From: Torreya grandis
Taxonomy: Eukaryota; Streptophyta; Pinopsida; Cupressales; Taxaceae
DNA: 64,000 nt
NCBI GenBank assembly: GCA_037957365.1
Contig: JARHVA010004903.1
Location: forward strand, 636,001 to 700,000
Reading direction: 5' to 3'
Under the pieces are notes generated by a model that saw only the letters and a program-made list of their open reading frames with translations, was not told the DNA's origin and did no database searches. This document shows positions 26,130-38,689 of the stretch, piece after piece (position 1 is the stretch's first letter; each line of letters begins with the position of its first letter). Position numbers and translations under genes: made by a program.

Positions 26130-27207
26130 TATTAAGAGATGTTCATGAAGGAATATGTAGTGCTAATTCTATTAGGACATTCCTATCCAAAAAGCTCTTG
26201 CATACTAATTATTATTGGACCATAATGGACACAAATGCCACTACATATGTAAAAAAGTGTGACAAATGTCACTGACATGCTAATATAATTCATGCCCCAA
26301 CAAAAAATATAAAACTTATGTTGATACCATGGCCATTTTATACATGGGGACTTGAACTCATTGGTAATATCAAGCCCACTTCATCTGACAACCATAAACA
26401 TATCCTTACTACCACTGAATATTTCACTAAGTGGGTTGAAGTTATACCCCTCACTTACATGACTAGAAAGCAAATTTATAAAATCATCTTCAACAATATC
26501 ATTTGCTACTAGGGTATCCATCTAACATTATATTTGATAATGGAAGATCATTCAAGAATAAAGATGTAGACCAACAATGTACTGAATATAAAATCACACA
26601 ACATTTATCTATAGCATATTACCCTTAAGGTAATGGCCAGGTTGAGGCATCTAATAAAACCATTATCAATATCCTCAAAAATATTTTCAATGATTCTAAT
26701 CAAGATTGGCACTTTCAGATATTCACTACCCTTTGGGCATACCATACCAATCATTGTACCCCCATAGAATCCACTCCATACTCACTTGTTTATGGTACTA
26801 AAGCCATCCTTCCCATTAAGGTTGAATTGCCTTCACTATGCATCTCTTTTAAGCATGTCTTAAATGATCATGAATATTGATTATCTTGCTTGCAAGAGCT
26901 AGACCTACTTGATGAGAAATGCACAACCATGTTCAATAATCTTCAAGCATATCAGAACTGACTCAAAGACCAATATAATCAATGTGTTAAGTATAGAAAA
27001 TTTGAACTTGGTGATCTTGTTCTTAAATAAAACCAAAATAATACCATGGCTAAGAATAAGAATAAAGGGAAATTCAAACCAAACTAGATAGGGCCTTTCA
27101 TCATTACTACAAATTATGGATCAGGAGCATACAAGCTTGCCACACCAGATGGAGATGAAATTTTTGAGCCAATGAATATTATTCATCTCAAGCAGTACTA
27201 TGCTTGA
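26130..27207 (+). pseudogene. Integrase of element A (dead)
   Basis: The zinc-binding region shows KKCDKCH near 26255. The core starts FYTWGLELIG (near 26337), where the first catalytic Asp now reads Glu. The second Asp is kept in FDNGRSF (near 26536) and the Glu in GNGQVEASNK (26632-26661). Between them a +1 shift occurs near 26510. A GPF..(T)..GAYKL module (27090-27140) is the usual C-terminal binding segment, and the protein ends MNIIHLKQYYA-stop at 27207. Not functional. Confidence 0.85.
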
Positions 27208-27518
27208 ACACTAAGGTGTATTTTCTATAAATACCATTTCAGTTATTCCATTTTATCACTATTCCTCTTTGTACAAATACCATCCTCTTCATTGTATCCA
27301 CTTTCTAATTTTAACCTATTGACCTAGTGTGTTCTAAAGCCTACCCTATTTGACCTTGGTTTTTTATATTCATTACGTATTTTCAACATTGAGGTATCTA
27401 ATTAGTTTCATTATTTGGTTCAATTACTTTAGATAGAGATCATATTTTAGGATAGTATGATATAAGTTTTGGTAGTTTCATCCTTCATTTATTATTTCTT
27501 TCTTACCACCAATCTTGC

Positions 27519-29520
27519 TACTAATTATAACCACCTTTGGGAATATTAGTACAATTAACTTATGTTGTTGTGTCCTAGTTATAACCACCTATGGGAAAAA
27601 TAGGGGCCACATTAATCCTTGATGTACCAACTCACTACTTCCTATGTCATACTATGCCTTTTTACCAACTATACTTGTTTTATTTAAATTGACTACTACA
27701 CTAGTCGAATTCCTTCCCTATAAGGGTGGAACTATAGTGACTTGAGGTCATACTCTAGGACTATGTAGGTAGTGCTCGAGACTTGTTGAGGTCATCTCAA
27801 TCACCCTAATCCATGCTCTCACTATTTTTTGAACAACCTAAGCCATGTTCTCACCATTTTGTGAATAACCTAAGCCATGCTCTTGCTATTTTTTGAGTAA
27901 CCTAAGCCACACTCTCACCACTTTTTGAGAAACCTAAGCCATGATCTCACCATTTTAAGATAACTATAAGCCACCAATTTTTGAGCTCTCACCATTTTTC
28001 AAGCAACCTAAGCCATGATATCACCATTTTAAGAGAACTATAAGCCAGACTCTCATCATTTTGTGAGAAACCTAAGCCATGCTCTCACCATTTTGTGAGA
28101 AACCTAAGCCATTCTTTCACTATTTTGTGAGCACCCTAAGCCACGCTCTCACCATTTTATGAGTAACCTTAGTTTAAACACTCTCACCATTTTTTTAGTT
28201 TGAACCATTTAGTGTCTCCTCATTCTTGATTGAGTTGAGACACTCCAAAATAATTATAAAAACATTTGAGAAAATTGTTATAAAAGAACAAAAACATTAA
28301 CCACTTTTTTGCCTTAAGGATTTCTGGGAACCCTTACTAAGTTATAAGTAAATAATTTGTCATTTAGTTTCCCCATCCTTTTTGGACTTTTTCTCTCATT
28401 AACTTACCATATTTCAAGACCATTCCTCTTCTCCCATCCATTCTATTTGTTTTCATCAATTATCACATTCTTACCATTCCTTGGGAGAACTACATTTGGC
28501 TTGATGTTTTTTATTTGATATTACATCCATGGAACTATGTAGGTAGCGTCCACTTAACTAGTGCATCTAGAGATAGCTCAGCCACCCCCTTCTTTTCTTA
28601 TATTCTCCCATTTTATTTGTTTGTTCAGTTATCACCTATTTTCTAGGGGCAATGTTCATATGGTTTCTATTGCATTGCTTATTTGTTTATTTCTACTTAT
28701 TTTTGTTTGTTTGTCTATATTTTTGTTTTCTTTTAGTACTATTTACTTGATTTAGTTTATGTGTTTTCATTAGGTGATTCCTTTCCCACACTTACAATTG
28801 AATCCATCCATATTCATATGTTTACATTGTCATCATGGTTTCTATCATTGGTGTATTGTTTTATATTGATTATTGGATTACGAGAGTTAGTCCTCATGCA
28901 TATTTTGGCCAAGTCCTCATGATGTTATACCATGATTCATATTGACACATGTTATAACATAACCTCAACTTCAAGAAGTCTATTTGGAAATGGTGGCATC
29001 TCTTCGAAAACAACATCTTGATTCACTCCCAATCATATCCCAAATAGAGTAATTAACCATGAAATAATTTTAACATTTATTAGTTTGGACACACATCTCC
29101 CTACTAGTAGGTTATTATAATTCATAATTATCCTTTGTGTTAAGTTATTATCATCCTTAGCCAAGTTTATCGTGTTTTTCCATAATTGGGGTCCAATGAT
29201 TATAACCACCTATGGGAAGATCATTGCACATTGTCCCACCTGCATTTATCAATGATTATAACCACTTTTTGGAAAATCATTGTGTTGTCACCACTTTAAT
29301 TTCTCTACCCATATAAGGGCATGTTATTATCTTTTTTGTCTATTCTAACTCAGGGTAGGTCCATCTTCTGAATGATTATAACTACCTTTTGGTAGATCAT
29401 TATGTTATCATACCACATTACCACTATTAGGGTACAATGCTTATAACCACCTTTATGCAAACCATTATACACCATCCCACTTGCATTATCAATGATTTTT
29501 ACTACTCTTTTACTATCATT
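27519..29520 (+). repeat. Dispersed hairpin family with conserved TATAACCACCT loop
   Basis: Copies at 27519-27551, 27574-27604, 29194-29226, 29250-29282, 29371-29401, about 29436-29466 and 29491-29520. Each keeps TATAAC(C/T)ACC-T-(A/T)TGGG or a worn version between arms that pair with each other but differ between copies: TACTAAT/ATTAGTA, CCTA/TAGG, CAATGAT/ATCATTG (twice) and AATGAT/ATCATT. The last two copies are degenerate. Arms are inverted, so they are not target-site duplications. Confidence 0.65.
27811..28198 (+). repeat. 32-base tandem array, each unit a small hairpin
   Basis: About eleven units of 32 bases plus a partial one. The unit reads CCATGC, then TCTCAC-CATTTT-GTGAGA, then AACCTAAG. 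The middle forms a 6-bp stem (TCTCAC/GTGAGA) with a six-base loop. Some units are worn (e.g. CTCTCATCATTTTGTGAGA) and one is partial near 27975. Two related units occur in element B. Confidence 0.8.
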
Positions 29521-29741
29521 ATATTTTCACCCCATCATCTTTCATTTCTTTGGTCCCCTCATTTTGCTTCTTTCTTTTCAAGGGACCATTTGCCAACTTA
29601 CTTATGCCAACCATTCCCTTGAGGGGGCATCATATAGTTAGTTTATCATCATTGTAGTTGTAGGCATACAAGACCTTTTCATTCATTGAGAAGATGTTAC
29701 TATGCTTATATCTTGCAATGCCTTCCCAAATAGGAGAAAAC

Positions 29742-30924
29742 TAAAGACACCTAAATCTGACCATCGATAACTTTCAATCAGGGTTTTGACCAATTTCCAC
29801 CCAAAATACACAATTTAGTCTAAAAACACTAAAACACACTAAAAATGTGAAAATGACATATTCAAGTGCCAATTTTGGCTAGGATATCACAAAATGGGGT
29901 AATATAATATATGGGCTAGCTAACTTTGATCAAATCATTCTGAGTCAAAAAATATACACCTTGGTGCTCTGGATTGTTCTTTCTTATCAAATCTCTTTTA
30001 TAAGACATGTGCCTTCATTATTTGTTGTTTATAACATCCTAAATGGTATAATAGTTTCTATGCATCTCACATCACCTTCTAATTCTAATCCAATCAAATA
30101 TTGGACCAATATCAAGGAATTTTGATCAATTTGAGTGATTTGTGCATAAAGTGCTTAAACATGCTTAAGAGCTAATTAACCCAAATCAAATCATAATTAA
30201 TAATTCCATTAAAACATGTTGAATAATTATTTTTAGAAATGAATATTGAATTTTTGCATTATCAGGTGACTTCATTTCTTGGCAAGACATCCCTAGGCCA
30301 TAAATGCCATAAATATTAGGATTCATGGCTCCCATGCCTCATCAATGCCTTCCATGATGCCCTCCATGCCTCTTAATTTCCCCTTCTTCCAATTTCATTA
30401 TGAGGATAATAAAAAACTTCATTCCAAAAATTGAATTAATCCTCAACCACACATCTTAATCTTAGAATGGATGGTTTAGGTTGATTTTAGACATTCTTAA
30501 AAATCTATAAATAGAGAGCCCATGAACATCATTTCTAAGACATGATTATGCAAGGCTATAATGCCAAATTAGTTACAAAATATTCAAGCAGCTAGTGTTA
30601 TCATGACAAATTGATTCCAAGCCAAGACAAGCCACAAGATAAAGGTGCTAAAGAGATTTGGAGGTATCCAAGCTTCCATTTCTAAGGACTTCATGAGCAC
30701 AAGCTGAGCAAGCCACTACAAAAAGCATTTTGGAGCATCCAAGGAAGGTAAAAAAGGTTTATTTTACATTTTAGTTATGGTTTTTATTCATGTTTGTTAA
30801 ATAAGCTCTCCCTAGTGTTTAGGCTTAATGATGTTATGCTAGTTAGTGTGTTTATTTCATTTTGTTTTCATTTTAGAACTAACATGATACTATCCATCCT
30901 CTCTTGAGTCAAATTCCAAGATCA
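29742..30924 (+). repeat. 3' LTR of element A
   Basis: Matches 14515-15704 from its start (TAAAGACACC for TGTAGACACC) to its end (AAATTCCAAGATCA). TATAAATA is at 30506. The first bases have lost the TG, which fits decay. Confidence 0.85.
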
Positions 30925-31490
30925 AAAAAATGAGATGAATGTTGTATATTAGTTCAAAAAAAATATAAATAAAACTCTCAGACCTCTCATTCCATCAAGC
31001 TTCCTAATGTAAACTTAATCTAAAAGATTATTACAAGAAGTTTCATCAACTTTCCCTCTCGTGCCATGTCAAATCCAAAACCAAGTGTATACAATGAGAG
31101 GTTATCCCCACATAAATAATCAAGCATCAATTAAGACTTATACATCTACAAGCTGATCTTAGCCTCTTTAGATTAATTTTTAAATATATTTTCATGGGAG
31201 ATAAAAACATTTCTTTTATCCTTCTAATTTGCATTTCCTATTTGATTATCATAAAATGAAACATAGGGTTTAGGTTTGACAATTTATGTTTTATGGTCAT
31301 TTTGTATTTATTCACTAACAATTGAATACCTCTTTTCAATTATTTATATAGATTACCAACCTACATTGAGAACTTATATACTTATGAAATGTAGAAAAAA
31401 CATGCTACCAATGATGTTAGTATGAACACTTAGTAATCTACACACAGCATCCATTCTATTCTTCCTAGTGGCTCGAATGAAGTATTATTT
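30925..31490. other. Unassigned sequence between element A and the gag remnant of C
   Basis: No coding frame. It may be the continuation of the LTR of element B interrupted by A, but I cannot show this from the sequence. Confidence 0.3.
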
Positions 31491-31493
31491 CCC

Positions 31494-32118
31494 AACCATT
31501 AAAGAGAAGACCCTTCTAGCCTCCTTCATATTCAACATCATTCATGAATTTTTTGAACTTCATGAACCTCTTTCCCTATTTGAAATCCAAAAATTTATTC
31601 CTAAACCTTATGTAATATAACTTTACCGTACTGACCCTATCAAACATTGGTATGATCCAAAAAACTTTTGTTGGTATTGAATAATTTAGGGACATTCTCA
31701 TGAAACTTGTAGGAAACTTATGAACTTTCCTCTTGAATTTATTCTTGGTCCTAATTTTAATCACAAAGCCAAGATCTATGAATGTAAACAATGTTATGAT
31801 AAGGTAGTTAAATCCCATTATTCCAAAGTTAAGCATGATGTTATCAATCAGGATAATGTTCCCTTTTCCATATATAAGTATCCAATTATAAATATTTAAT
31901 ATAAGACTACCCAAATGCCTCCCTTAAATTTTATTGAAGCATTGGTTGATCCTCACTCTTTAACCAATGATGAAAACATCATCAATGTGAACAACATAAG
32001 GCATGTATTATTTTACATTGATCATTATCCACACTCTACTTATAATAGTTTTCCCACTTATAGATCTATAAGGCACATCCATCTCATTTATCAGATGTTG
32101 AGTATACATAAATCGTAA
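31494..32118 (+). pseudogene. gag zinc-knuckle remnant of element C
   Basis: Around 31669-31710 the frame reads C-W-Y-stop-I-I-stop-GHSHETC. This is a CX2CX4HX4C zinc knuckle with its second Cys codon now TGA and one further stop. It is followed by RKLMNF with a frame change, then by a readable stretch at 31740-31860 (FNHKAKIYECKQCYDKVVK), and a 67-codon open piece at 31915-32118. The knuckle is the nucleic-acid-binding end of a retroelement gag. Confidence 0.55.
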
Positions 32119-32713
32119 CCCTCTTAGCTCTTGTGACTACATTAACCAATTTGATAAAGTCACATTTTTTAATAATATTTCAAATTGTATTGAACACATT
32201 TACATAATATAATATTCCTCCTACCATTATATCAACTAGTCCAATATAGTATGTTAATTTTCATTCCTTTATTTTGGTTGCATCGACTAGCTTGATATAG
32301 TCAGTTATTTCCAAGCTAAACCTAACTACATTAACCAAATAAATTCAAGATTATAACACTAATTTATCACTAACTATTACATTTACTATCTTCATTCATG
32401 TAGTTTACATTTATTTTATGAAAAAACTACATCAACCAACCCAATGTAGTATGTTCTTATTGACTAAACTACATCGACTAGCCTAATGTGGCATGTTCCT
32501 CATGGAAAAACTACATTATCCAAGATAAAATAATATTATTCACCTTTATCTCAATATAGCTTAGTCCCCTTAGGATATGATGAGTGGCTCCCCATTAAAA
32601 CTCTCTCGACTCCCATCTCAAATTAATTTTCTTGAGACAATGAGGACTTCGCCTCACCATCATAATCTCTTGATGTATATTTTAATCAAAATGAGTATTC
32701 ATTGACTTACACT
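32119..32713 (+). other. Gag-protease linker region of C up to the copia insertion
   Basis: No frame is legible. 'CTACATYRACYA' words recur at about 32138, 32332, 32424 and 32470, giving a weak irregular repetition. Confidence 0.35.
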
Positions 32714-34110
32714 TGTTGGAAATATGATTGTCATTGATGTTAAATAGGACATTATCAACATGTAATTGATGTTAAATACTGAATATGGTGCTTAGAGGAT
32801 GTGCAAGGAATCCTATTAGAGGTCAATGATAAATAAAATGTTTGTGTGCATGAGTGGAATTCATTTGCTTCTTCATATTGATCATCTAGACATTTTGGGT
32901 TTATGATAGGTAAATATAAGAAGGCATTTTTTTGACAATACCATTTCCACATGTCAACAAGTTTTGGGGAGATGGTCATATGGTTATGATCACATTAGTC
33001 CCTAGTTGTTATGTGTCATATTTAAATTCATGTGATTAAGCACAGTAGAATATATGGGGATGCAAAGTTGGCTACTCAGACAAAAATCACTATGTTTTTA
33101 TACTTAGCCAAATTTTTATAAGGGATAAACAAAACCAAGTAAGCATATTGATGAGTTCATCATTCACACATATGGAGCTACCAGGACAAAATGATCATAT
33201 GGGTTTGTTCATTTGTTTGCCTAGTTTCTACACACTATATCTTAGGTCATTCAATGTAGCATGGCAAAATATATTCTTTATAAAAGTAGGGATCCCAATA
33301 ATTTTGATAGTGTTTTCCAACATAGTCAAATTTGTAGGTTGTAAAATAAAGCTAAGTAGGCACTTTAATGATGCCATATCTTGCACATATCAAGCCTTTA
33401 AGAAAAAATGAATATATGCATGGAGTACCTTATATAAGAGGATATTTTTATCTAAATTTTAGGTCATACAAATAAGCATGAAAAGAGTTATGCAAGGTCA
33501 AAGTTGGCCTTCCAAGCAAGTTTGAGGCATAACTAGCTCCATGATAAAATAATATGAGTGAGCAGATTAATGGTTTTATATCTTGCACACATGAAATATT
33601 TTGGAAAAAATGAGCATATAGGTTTTTTAAATATCTTGTCTAGTTTATATGTTCCAAATTTTAGACTAGGTGGTTAAGTGAAGCAAAATATATGAAGGTG
33701 TAAAATTAACCTTCCAGACATAATTGAGATGGTACCCATACTTAGACAAATCTGCACAAGGTAAAGTTTGAGCAAGTCTCAAAGAGATCAACAAAGCGTG
33801 TTGGATCCAATATGATAGGATGAAGTGAGATGAAGATAGGTGGTCAAATTTTAAATCTTGATCAATGATTAACATTTATTCATACATTAAAGATCTAATG
33901 AAGTGTGAGCAAATTCAATTTATCAAAGGGACCTCCACTAGTGATAAGTATCACAATCAAAAATCTTGAATAATAAATCTATGATGTGGTTTAAAGTTAA
34001 ATCTTCAATGATAAATGTGAGGATTCCAAGTGTCTCAATAATGGGAACTAACATCAATGAGTAAAAGAAATACACTAATCCCAAGTGTAACATTCTCATG
34101 AGCTGAGTAG

Positions 34111-35472
34111 AGATAAAGATCGAGCTTGTTAAAATATTTAATGATGAGTAGATTATTATGCAAAAGATATTTAATAGAGCAAGTGGACCTAATGGGATAA
34201 AGTACTTGAGGTTTATTGACATAGTGGTGAGTTAAAGACTAAGCATGGCTGAGAAGATTGATAGAGTGAAAGTGATCCAAAGATGTAAGAAGTATCAAGA
34301 TGGGATAAAGATCTTGACATTTAATGACTAGATAGAAGTAAAGATCATGAATATTTGGAGATCTAATGGAATGTATAATATTAGATTAAAAAGAACAGTA
34401 GACACATTTTAAAGTAAAATAGTTAAAGTTTGGAAGTGTAAAAGGATCTAATAGAAAGCGCGATCCTGACAAAGATCAATCCAATAGATGTGTTTTAAAG
34501 TTGAGCCATTTGAATGAAGACCATCAAATTATGGCACCAAACTGAAGATTAATGATTAATATTCAAAGGTATATTCAACCCAATGGTTAAATGTAAGAAC
34601 ATGCAAGTAAGTAATGAATCATGCTATAAACAACAATAGTGATCAATTTAATTAATCAAATCTATGTAATAATTCATGTGCATCAAAACTAGAGTCTAGC
34701 AAATGCTATATATAGTAAAATACCAAGAATCATGGTGGTGATGCATGAGTTCAAGATGTAGGAAACTTATAGTTTAATTAATAATGAACTGAGATAAAGA
34801 TCGAGCTTGTTAGAAGATCTAACGATAATTATATTATTATGCAAAAGATATTTAATAGAGCAAGTGGACCTAATGGGATAAAGTACTTGAGGTTTATTGA
34901 CATAGTGATGAGTTAAAGACTAAGCATGGCTGAGAAGATTGATAGAGTGAAAGTGATCCAAAGATGTAAGAAGTATCAAGATGGGATAAAGAGCTTGACA
35001 TTTAATGACTAGATAGAAGTAAAGATCATGAATCTTTGGAGATCTAATGGAATGCATAATATTAGATTAAAAAGATCAGTAGACACATTTTAAAGTAAAA
35101 TAGTTAAAATTTAGAAGTGTAAAAGGATCTAATAGAAAGTGTGATCCTGACAAAGATCAATCCAATAGATGTGTTTCAAAGTTGAGCCATTTGAATGAAG
35201 ACCATCAAATTATGGCACCAAACTGAAGATCAATGATTAATATTCAAAGGTCTATTCAACCCAGTGGTTAAAAGCAAGAACATGCAAGTAAGTAATGAGT
35301 CATGCTATAAACAACAATATTAATCAATTTAATTAATCAAATCTATGTAATAATACATGTGCATCAAAACTAGAGTCTAGCAAATGCTATATATAGTAAA
35401 ATACCAAGAATCATGGTGGTGATGCATGAGTTCAAGATGTAGGAAACTTATAGTTCAATTAATAATGAACTG
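34111..35472 (+). repeat. 681-base tandem duplication inside the 5' LTR of F
   Basis: Two head-to-tail copies, 34111-34791 and 34792-35472, both starting AGATAAAGATCGAGCTTGTT and ending AATAATGAACTGA. In about 330 bases compared by hand I counted about nine differences, against roughly 50 between either copy and the single copy in the 3' LTR (about 43191-43870). The duplication therefore postdates insertion of the element. Confidence 0.9.
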
Positions 35473-35661
35473 AGTCCAAAATAGAGTGTGATGTGTTACA
35501 TTCCAAGTATGAACATAGAGAAGACACATAACCCTAGATAAAAATCTTATATATATGACATCTATGATAAAAGAAATGTTACTATAACTATTGTTATTTT
35601 TATTGAGTAGAGTCGAATAAAGTGAGAGAGGTAGAGAGAATTTTTTTAATGAAGTGTGTCA

Positions 35662-35679
35662 AATATATATATATATATA
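35662..35679. repeat. (AT)n microsatellite in the 5' LTR of F
   Basis: An alternating A/T run of about 18 bases; the equivalent place in the 3' LTR (about 44080) is shorter. Confidence 0.8.
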
Positions 35680-36201
35680 GACATAAAATCAGAGAGGTAG
35701 AGTGGAAGAAAAGGGAGATAAAGTGTAGAGTATGAACAGCTTCAGATCAAACCTATAATAAAGAATAGAAGGATTGGATTTATTTATGAATCTATGATGT
35801 GATATGGAGTTATAGCTCCATATAAGGATTTGATAGGTTGGTGCCATTAGACAAGATGAGTTGGTGCTTAGATTAAGGAGTGGGTGCTTCCTTAAAGTAG
35901 GTGATCAAATTAGGGGATTGGTGTCTCCTTAGGGTTGGTGATATTAAATATGTAATCAATGAGGTTGTAACTATGAGGCTATATTAGAATAGTATATTCC
36001 ATTATTTATTCTCATCATGATTTTTACCAATGGGTTTTCCATGTATACATCTAGTATAATGTGTACTTTTGTATGTGTGATCTCTATATATTTGATTTGA
36101 TCTAGATATATCTCTTAATTTTCATTAAAATTACTTAAGGGACTAGTTTTAGTTGATTTACTAATTCACCCTCTATCAGTATCTCATTGTGTTCCAATAA
36201 T

Positions 36202-36213
36202 TGGTATCTTATC
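36202..36213 (+). other. Primer-binding site of copia element F
   Basis: TGGTATC, then decayed bases, directly after the 5' LTR. The usual copia site TGGTATCAGAGC pairs with the 3' end of initiator methionine tRNA; the first seven bases match. Confidence 0.7.
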
Positions 36214-36270
36214 ATAAGTTCCTTAGAATAAGCTTGATCAGCTCAGGTAGATCTAGAATGGTGAACACAA

Positions 36271-37740
36271 ATGGCTAGTCAAGAAGGATCTTCATCCAAC
36301 AAAGCATCTCTCTTTGATGGATCAAACTATGCATTTTGGAGCATAATAATGGAATCATATCTATCTTCATTAGGTTCTGATGTATGGATGTCTATTGTGA
36401 ATGGATATATCTCCCCGGATATAACTCCTACTGATTAAGTTGCCAAGAAAGCATATGAGAGCAATGCTAAAGCAAACACTGATATTTTATGTGGACCATC
36501 TAATTCATAGTTTTTCAAAGTGATGCATTATCAAAATTTATAAGATATCTGAAACAAACTAAAGCTCATTTATGAAGGAGATGACAAGGTAAAGTAAACC
36601 AAGATAAAAACTTACAAATGTAAGTTTGAATTCCTTAAAATGAATGATGAAGAGAAAATTGTATACTATCTCCTTAGAGAGGATGGAATAGTCAAGTGAA
36701 TTAGAAGCCTTAAAAAAGAGATGAAATAAATAATTAGTGTCAAAAATGTCCTAAGGTCACTATCATCAATGTTTAACTCTAAAATGTCTATAATATAGGA
36801 AGCAATAGATTTGGATAAACTCATTTTTGATGAGTTGCATGGAACCTTCACTGCCTATGAGATGAGAGTGGGAAAATTAGACAATTTCAAGATAGAAGTT
36901 GCATTCAAAGTAGCCAAGCAAGTAAAAATAGAACCATCATCAACTACATCTAAGGAGACTGATGAAGAAGAAGACAACTTTTTTAGAATATAGGTAAGTA
37001 ACCCTTTAAATGAATTAACTATGGTAAAGTAGGACATTTTGATGCTAACTATCCTTACAATAAAAAGGATAAATCTAAACAAGTAGAGAGTAGTAAAAAG
37101 TTAAAACCTTACTATCCTAAGAAGAAGAACTTATTCAAAAATAAGAAAGCCCTATACACAAAAGAAGATAGTCATTCAAGGAATAAAAATGATAGTTTTA
37201 ATGATGATCATAATTGTGCTTTTGTGGCCAAGGAAAAGGAAGCCATATTCATGATAATAGAATCAAATTTTATGGATCAAGAAGTTGAAGACTCAAATGA
37301 ATAAGAAGAAGAAGAAGGAGGAGGAGAAGTGGGTCTAGAGTGTGAACTCATCTATGATTGAGAGGAAATTGATAAGTTGAGAAAAGAGAGCTCAAAATAG
37401 AAGAATCTTGGACAAAGGGAAATTGATAAAATGTCCAAAAGTCTTGATAAATATGATCAGATGATAGTGAGCCTAAATACATATGTTGAAGAGGCTAAAA
37501 TGATATAAGATGTAGTCAAACTTGAACTAGAATGTAAATCTAATGAGTGCATGAAGTTAGAATCAGAGATAGTGGTTATGAGAAAAGAGATTGAGAAAGA
37601 TAAAGGACAACTTTAAAAAACTTTGAAGTTGATAGGAGGATTAGACATTCTTAATGAATTGATCAACTCTCAAAAGACTTCAAAAGAGAGATCATGTCTT
37701 CGTTATGAAAAATGAAAATTTTCCATAACTGGTATATTTG
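36271..37740 (+). pseudogene. gag of copia element F (dead)
   Basis: The frame starts MASQEGSSSNKASLFDGSNY at 36271, the standard N-terminus of plant copia gag, with AFWSIIMESYLSSLGSDVW after it. KLIYEGDDKVK and a YKCKFEFLKM segment follow (36560-36650). The frame runs to a TAG at 36991 with several TAA/TAG stops. After a shift, NYGKVGHFDANYPY (37017-37058) is the CCHC zinc knuckle with Cys codons changed to Tyr (TGT to TAT). A Lys/Glu-rich tail continues to about 37.7 kb. One shift near 37.0 kb accounts for most of the register loss. Confidence 0.85.
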
Positions 37741-38329
37741 TTAACCTATATGACAACTTCAAAGTAGAAGGAGAGTCAAGAGAAAAGAAAGATAAAGCTT
37801 GAAAGGACATAAAGATAGATTCAAACATAGCTAATGTGAATAAATATGAAGGAAAAAAGAACCCTAAAGAAAAGAAGAAGATAAAGGTAGCTGATGCAAA
37901 GGGATACACAAAAGTTAGAGATTTAAAGAAGCCAGAGTATAGAAGAGCTTCTCATACTACACAAAGAAATTCTATGAATAAGTATTCCTCATCTTTCTAT
38001 GGTTATTTTTATACCTATAATTAATTTTCTCATAGGACTATTGATTATAGAGTTGTACCTAAAAGGATAATAAATTTTGTTAGTAGAAACTCATTTGTAT
38101 CCTTGTTAGATACAAATGTAATGTTCTATAATTGTAATAATTTTGGTTACATAGATAAACTTTATAAAACAAGATTTTTAAGATCAAAATTTAAAAGTAA
38201 AATAAATTCATGCCTCCTAATGTTTACTAAGGTTCACAAGTCTCTAAAAATGAGAAAAAGGAGCCAAATAAGAAACTCAAGGATGTGTGGAGAGTGAAAA
38301 ACCAATCTATGATTGCTCAAACTACACTC

Positions 38330-38640
38330 CATGCCAAGGAGGAGAAATTTTGGGTGATAAATAGTCTTTGCTCAAAGTATGTGACTAGTGACAAGATCAA
38401 TATCATCAAATTGAGTAAATACAAGGAAGGATATATCAACCTGGGAAACAACATTGTAATAAATATCAAAGGTAAAGGAACCTTGAATATAGATGGAAAA
38501 TTACCTACACATAACACCCTTTATGTTGAACGATTGAAGCATAATATTCTAATTGTCATCTAAATTTGTGATAATGGATATAAGGTCACATTTAATGTAC
38601 AAGGTTACAAGTTAAAGAGATCTATAAAACTAGTTGCAGA
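38330..38640 (+). pseudogene. Protease of copia element F (dead)
   Basis: WVINSLCSKYVTSDK at 38351-38395 matches the copia protease block, normally 'W.(V/L)DSGCS.HMTGDK'. The catalytic Asp codon now reads Asn (GAT to AAT), so the enzyme is dead. GYINLGNNIVINIKGKGT (38427-38480) and the block ending YVERLKHNIL (38523-38552) follow as expected. Confidence 0.8.
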
Positions 38641-38689
38641 AGGGAAAAGAATTGAAAGCAACATCTATAATCTTGTTAAAGTGAATGGT

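Larger units (their letters stand above)
27208..29741 (+). other. Long 3' noncoding region of element A
   Basis: No coding frame. It contains two hairpin repeat families (27519-27604 plus 29194-29520, and 27811-28198), two GAACTA-type blocks (27731 and 28484) and a purine tract CAAATAGGAGAAAA (29728-29741) directly before the 3' LTR. Confidence 0.6.
14515..30924 (+). mobile_element. Element A: full-length Ty3/gypsy Tat-lineage retrotransposon
   Basis: A 16.4 kb element bounded by direct repeats of 1190 and 1183 bases. Internal order is long leader, gag, protease, G-patch-like linker, RT, RNase H, second RNase H, integrase, long 3' region, purine tract. The second RNase H between RNase H and integrase is the known mark of the Tat lineage. 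A hand comparison of 150 bases of the two LTRs gave about 17 differences, so the insertion is old. The sequence before the 5' LTR is AAAAT and an A-run ending in AAAAT follows the 3' LTR near 30927-30931, which would fit a slipped target duplication but is not decisive. All coding parts carry stops. Confidence 0.85.
32714..36199 (+). repeat. 5' LTR of copia element F
   Basis: Begins TGTTGGAAATATG and ends GTTCCAATA just before the primer-binding site. It aligns with 41806-44610 except for an extra 681 bases, which is exactly one unit of an internal tandem duplication (34111-35472). Candidate TATA box TATATATAG at 34707, duplicated at 35388. Confidence 0.9.

Noticed and set aside
27811..28198. 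Possible CRISPR-like array
   Set aside because: Units are directly adjacent with no unique spacers, and the context is a plant retroelement.
31576..31914. 112-codon minus-strand frame
   Set aside because: Antisense of the gag zinc-knuckle remnant of element C.
33938..34222. 94-codon minus-strand frame in the copia 5' LTR
   Set aside because: Lies wholly in LTR sequence, has no recognisable domain, and the matching 3' LTR does not keep it.
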